Assembly (NCBI GenBank): GCA_021850555.1
Contig: JAJZLX010000745.1
Location: 1-7,352, forward strand
DNA from: Pseudomonadota bacterium
Lineage (GTDB): Bacteria; Pseudomonadota; Gammaproteobacteria; Steroidobacterales; Steroidobacteraceae
DNA length: 7,352 bases
Direction: 5' to 3'
This document shows, in pieces, positions 5,730 to 7,352 of this stretch. A program made the position numbers and the translations under genes. Within the stretch, counting starts at the first letter, position 1, and every line of letters begins with the position of its first letter. A model generated the notes under the pieces. The model did no database searches, was not told the DNA's origin, and saw only the letters and a list, made by a program, of their open reading frames with translations.

Positions 5730-5811
5730 GATTGGCGCATGACCGGTCCGGTGCGGATCAAGTGTTCGATTCGTCTCTCGTGCGGTCCGGGCTGAACAGG
5801 AAAGGTGCAAC

Positions 5812-5979
5812 ATGGGCTTAATCTTGGTGGTGATATTGGTCATTCTGCTACTCGGCGGTGGCGGCGGTTATTATGGCTACAGACGCTACGGCGGAACGGG
5901 ACTCGGTGGCGCGTTAGCGCTGGTACTGGTCATTTTGCTTGTTCTGTGGCTGTTTAGTGGATTCCATTTCCAACACTGA
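5812..5979 (+). CDS. Small two-helix membrane protein, DUF3309-like
   Basis: The 55-residue product has two hydrophobic helices (about residues 2-15, GLILVVILVILLLG, and 33-49, GALALVLVILLVLWLFS). They are joined by a Gly/Tyr-rich loop with GGGGGYYGYRRYGGTG, and the tail is short and aromatic (FHFQH). The layout matches small inner-membrane proteins of the DUF3309 type and related Gly-rich small proteins, whose function is unknown and which are often linked to stress or envelope conditions. The ATG at 5812 follows AGGAAAGG at a six-base distance. The gene stands alone; a hairpin begins at its stop codon. It is easily missed because of its length. Confidence 0.75.
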   Translation: MGLILVVILVILLLGGGGGYYGYRRYGGTGLGGALALVLVILLVLWLFSGFHFQH

Positions 5980-5996
5980 CCTGCGCAAGCGGGTCA
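5977..5996 (+). terminator. Hairpin starting at the stop codon of the small membrane protein
   Basis: TGACCTGC and GCGGGTCA pair over eight positions (one G-T) around a GCAA tetraloop. The stem begins with the TGA stop codon itself. No T-run follows, so it may act as an mRNA-stabilising end or a weak terminator. Confidence 0.5.
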
Positions 5997-6099
5997 GGTC
6001 ATGTGCTGCGCAAGAGACGGATAGTTCGCGGAGCGTCGCCGCTGTTCGTGCTGGTGGACACCAGACCCGCTGCTTGCAAAACCCTCGGGGTGATCGCCC

Positions 6100-6520
6100 T
6101 CAGGTGGCGGCCTTCAGGTGATGCAACAGCCCGGTCTGCACGTCACGATTTGCGGACAAGGTCAACGTGAGGCGGTCTTCGGTGGCTGTCAATCGGCCGG
6201 CCCGGTAAATCAGCCTCATCCTGCGGGTGCCGGGACGCACGAACGACCACCACGGGGCGCGCTGTGAAGAACACGCAGTCCATGCGCACCTCGCAAATCA
6301 CGTGGGCAGGATTTGGCGGATTTCCCTGATGCAGGTGAGCATGAAGGCGCGGGCGCCGCTGGAGTCGTGGACGTTGCCGGGACGGTGCCATACATCAAGC
6401 ACCTGGCCGGTCTGGGCCACGGTGCAAAACGGCGGGTGGTAGCTCCGCGTCCCTTTTACGTGGATTCGGCCGCGCTCGTGCTGGCTCCGCATGGCTGAGG
6501 CGCTATCCAGAATGAGCCCG
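6100..6520 (-). pseudogene. Remnant of an IS1380-family transposase
   Basis: Three pieces of an IS1380-type DDE transposase can be read on the minus strand. At about 6301-6465 one frame gives [17 protein letters not shown], then [20 protein letters not shown] and [14 protein letters not shown], ending in a stop at 6298-6300. A second frame continues at about 6260-6300 with ICEVRMDCVFF, the normal next block with its conserved Asp. The first frame resumes at about 6102-6215 with RLIYRAGRLTATEDRLTLTL and SANRDVQTGLLHHLKAAT, the family C-terminus, stopping at 6100-6102. The part between VFF and RLIYRAG, well over 100 residues in full-length members (about 430-460 residues), is deleted, and most of the N-terminal half is missing. 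There is at least one frameshift. I could not find matching terminal inverted repeats. The element is dead. Confidence 0.8.
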
Positions 6521-6537
6521 CCTCTGCTTGCGAAAAG
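6500..6537 (+). repeat. Imperfect direct repeat, copy 1
   Basis: The stretch shares AGAATGAGC and TGCTTGC, plus flanking GCGCT, with copy 2, at about 30 of 38 positions by eye. It lies at the upstream edge of the transposase remnant. On the minus strand both copies read open ([13 protein letters not shown] here). Confidence 0.5.
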
Positions 6538-6607
6538 CATCCCTCTGGACATGACACTCGCATAGGAGCAGACGAACCATCCGACGGCGTGGTGACGTGG
6601 CGCGCGG

Positions 6608-6645
6608 GCGCTTTCGAGAATGAGCGGGTCTTTGCTTGCCAGAAG
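6608..6645 (+). repeat. Imperfect direct repeat, copy 2
   Basis: This is the second copy, 108 bases to the right of the first, with minus-strand reading [23 protein letters not shown] pairs flank part of it. Repeats of this size inside about 150 bases resemble the multiple terminal repeats of some insertion sequences (for example the IS21 family), but I cannot assign them. Confidence 0.45.
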
Positions 6646-7115
6646 TGACCCGTTGACGTATTGCCTCACCTGGTGCAATGTTGTGTGTGTGGATCGCCAA
6701 TGAACGGAGATTACGACGTAGCACCGATACACACGTTCGCGCGCGCGAAAAGCTGGGATGGCTGGAACGCTTCTACCCGACGGTGACGAGCGAAGACTTC
6801 TACCGGAAGATAGACGCGAAATCAGCTCAGCGCACGAGTCGCCGGAGGTGTTTCGGCGCCGCTACGATGACGTCCATCCGCACGGCCGCGCAGCCAGTGC
6901 GGACGGGTACGTGGTGACGTCAGCGGACGTGTACATTCCCGCCACGCCGGAGCAGCTGACGACTGCGGCCCTACAGCTCCGCGTGAGGGTCCATCCGATG
7001 AGCGGCTGCTCGCCACCCCTCGTCGATGCCCTTGGACGATGTTCCGCCTCAAGTGCTGCGATTCGGTACCGTCCTTCATGCGTTGCCCGTCCGGGCGGCG
7101 CTGGCGCGACGCTGA
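6646..7115. other. Decayed accessory DNA without an intact gene
   Basis: No intact gene with a recognisable family, start and ribosome site is visible in these 470 bases. Several open frames of 73-130 codons overlap each other. Only the plus-strand stretch 6747-6988 looks coding, and it changes frame once. The region separates the insertion-sequence debris from the antitoxin promoter. Confidence 0.4.
6747..6988 (+). pseudogene. Possible frame-broken gene fragment of unknown family
   Basis: From about 6747 to 6833 one frame reads [20 protein letters not shown] and KIDAKSAQ with coding-like composition. From about 6836 the neighbouring frame takes over with [20 protein letters not shown] and then SADGYVVTSADVYIPATPEQ, up to about 6988. 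Both parts have natural-looking residue patterns, while the alternative frame in each half is poor. That suggests one gene with a frameshift near 6834 and no intact ends. I do not recognise the protein. It could also be chance. Confidence 0.22.
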
Positions 7116-7144
7116 TTGACGCCAAGCGCGACTTCACGTATTTT
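7116..7144 (+). promoter_or_regulatory. Sigma-70 promoter of the antitoxin gene
   Basis: TTGACG (7116-7121) is five of six to the -35 consensus. TATTTT (7139-7144) follows after an ideal 17-base spacer and matches four of six -10 positions. The start of transcription, six to seven bases downstream, falls on or next to the A of the ATG at 7151, so the mRNA would be leaderless. No Shine-Dalgarno is visible, which fits. Confidence 0.6.
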
Positions 7145-7151
7145 ACGTGAA
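7133..7151. promoter_or_regulatory. Operator palindrome over the antitoxin -10 box and start codon
   Basis: TTCACGTA and its exact reverse complement TACGTGAA surround a TTT spacer. The dyad covers the -10 box and ends on the first base of the ATG. Ribbon-helix-helix antitoxins usually bind such a dyad at their own promoter and repress it, so this is the likely autoregulatory site. Confidence 0.6.
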
Positions 7152-7352
7152 TGGTAGCTAAAGCGAACATCACGGTAGCGATCGAGCCCGGGCTTTTGAA
7201 GAAGGCGCGGGCAGTGGCTGCACGGCGCGGGCAAAGCGTGAGCGCACTGCTGGCAGATGAGCTGCGCGAGCTTGTCGATGAAGACGCGCGGTATGCATCG
7301 GCGCGCAGGCGGGCGCTGTCGCTCTTTCAGAATCCTCTGTCCCTAGGGGGAG
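7151..7352 (+). CDS. Ribbon-helix-helix antitoxin of a type II toxin-antitoxin pair (VapB-like), cut off by window edge
   Basis: From ATG 7151 the frame stays open to the window end, giving 67 complete codons. The N-terminus AKANITVAIEPGLLKKARAV continues with AARRGQSVSALLADELRELV. This is a ribbon-helix-helix fold: a strand at about residues 5-11 that enters the DNA major groove as a dimer, helix one at about 13-25, the turn RRGQS, and helix two at about 29-42. A charged, Arg-rich helix follows (EDARYASARRRALSLF), as in antitoxins whose tail clamps a PIN toxin; the end is missing here. Relatives are encoded just ahead of a VapC/PIN ribonuclease, so the toxin is expected right of this window. 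The PIN remnant at 3696-3812 is not its partner by position. The protein should repress its own promoter through the dyad at 7133-7151. Confidence 0.82.
   Translation, partial: MVAKANITVAIEPGLLKKARAVAARRGQSVSALLADELRELVDEDARYASARRRALSLFQNPLSLGG

Larger units (their letters stand above)
5014..5811. other. About 800-base stretch without a convincing gene
   Basis: The stretch lies upstream of both the minus-strand DUF3494 gene and the plus-strand small membrane protein, so both promoters should be here. The longest open frames (a minus-strand one of 180 codons at 5167-5709 and plus-strand ones) show no family signature, no ribosome site and changing composition; I treat them as chance frames of GC-rich DNA. 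Visible structure: a 7-bp dyad at 5181-5196 and a cluster of ATTCGCACT repeats at 5693-5729. I could not find a clean sigma-70 or sigma-54 promoter for the PEP-CTERM gene. Confidence 0.45.

Noticed and set aside
6051..6064. Small dyad CTGGTG-GA-CACCAG
   Set aside because: The stem is only six pairs with a two-base centre, with no gene or promoter context to support a function.
3696..7352. PIN remnant and antitoxin as one toxin-antitoxin module
   Set aside because: They are 3.3 kb apart with unrelated genes on the other strand between them; the antitoxin's usual partner lies directly downstream, outside the window.
1..7352. CRISPR array, phage structural genes or a new defence system
   Set aside because: I saw no regularly spaced repeats, no phage gene cluster, and no nuclease/helicase gene set on either strand.

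Overview
This is a GC-rich bacterial window. A DUF3494 protein with a PEP-CTERM sorting tail points to a Gram-negative proteobacterium with an exosortase, most likely a betaproteobacterium or a relative. No gene here fixes the genus.

Left part (1-2365), all on the minus strand. An exported protein of unknown function runs off the left edge. Next come a short YjdJ-type GNAT acetyltransferase and a conserved 79-residue protein, probably co-transcribed from a promoter with a perfect TATAAT box and a 26-bp palindrome directly upstream of it. A dienelactone hydrolase-family enzyme with an intact Cys-Asp-His triad follows.

Middle (2366-5013). A weak small ORF is followed by an intact tRNA-Glu(UUC) on the minus strand. 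An exported Met/Gln-rich protein on the plus strand ends at a strong hairpin. The next 430 bases are a graveyard: the C-terminal third of a PIN-domain (VapC-like) toxin lies 19 bases from a decayed second copy of tRNA-Glu. The minus-strand DUF3494/PEP-CTERM gene comes next.

Right part (5014-7352). About 800 bases hold no convincing gene but several short palindromes and repeats. They lead to a 55-residue two-helix membrane protein resembling DUF3309. After it lie the deleted and frameshifted remains of an IS1380-family transposase, an imperfect direct repeat about 108 bp apart, and a coding-like but frame-broken stretch. At the right edge begins a ribbon-helix-helix antitoxin. Its promoter, operator palindrome and start codon are packed together so tightly that the transcript is probably leaderless; its toxin should lie just outside the window.

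The window therefore mixes ordinary housekeeping genes with accessory DNA: toxin-antitoxin traces, a tRNA relic and insertion-sequence debris. I see no complete new multi-gene system. The most informative signals are the compact antitoxin control region and the toxin/tRNA relic junction.
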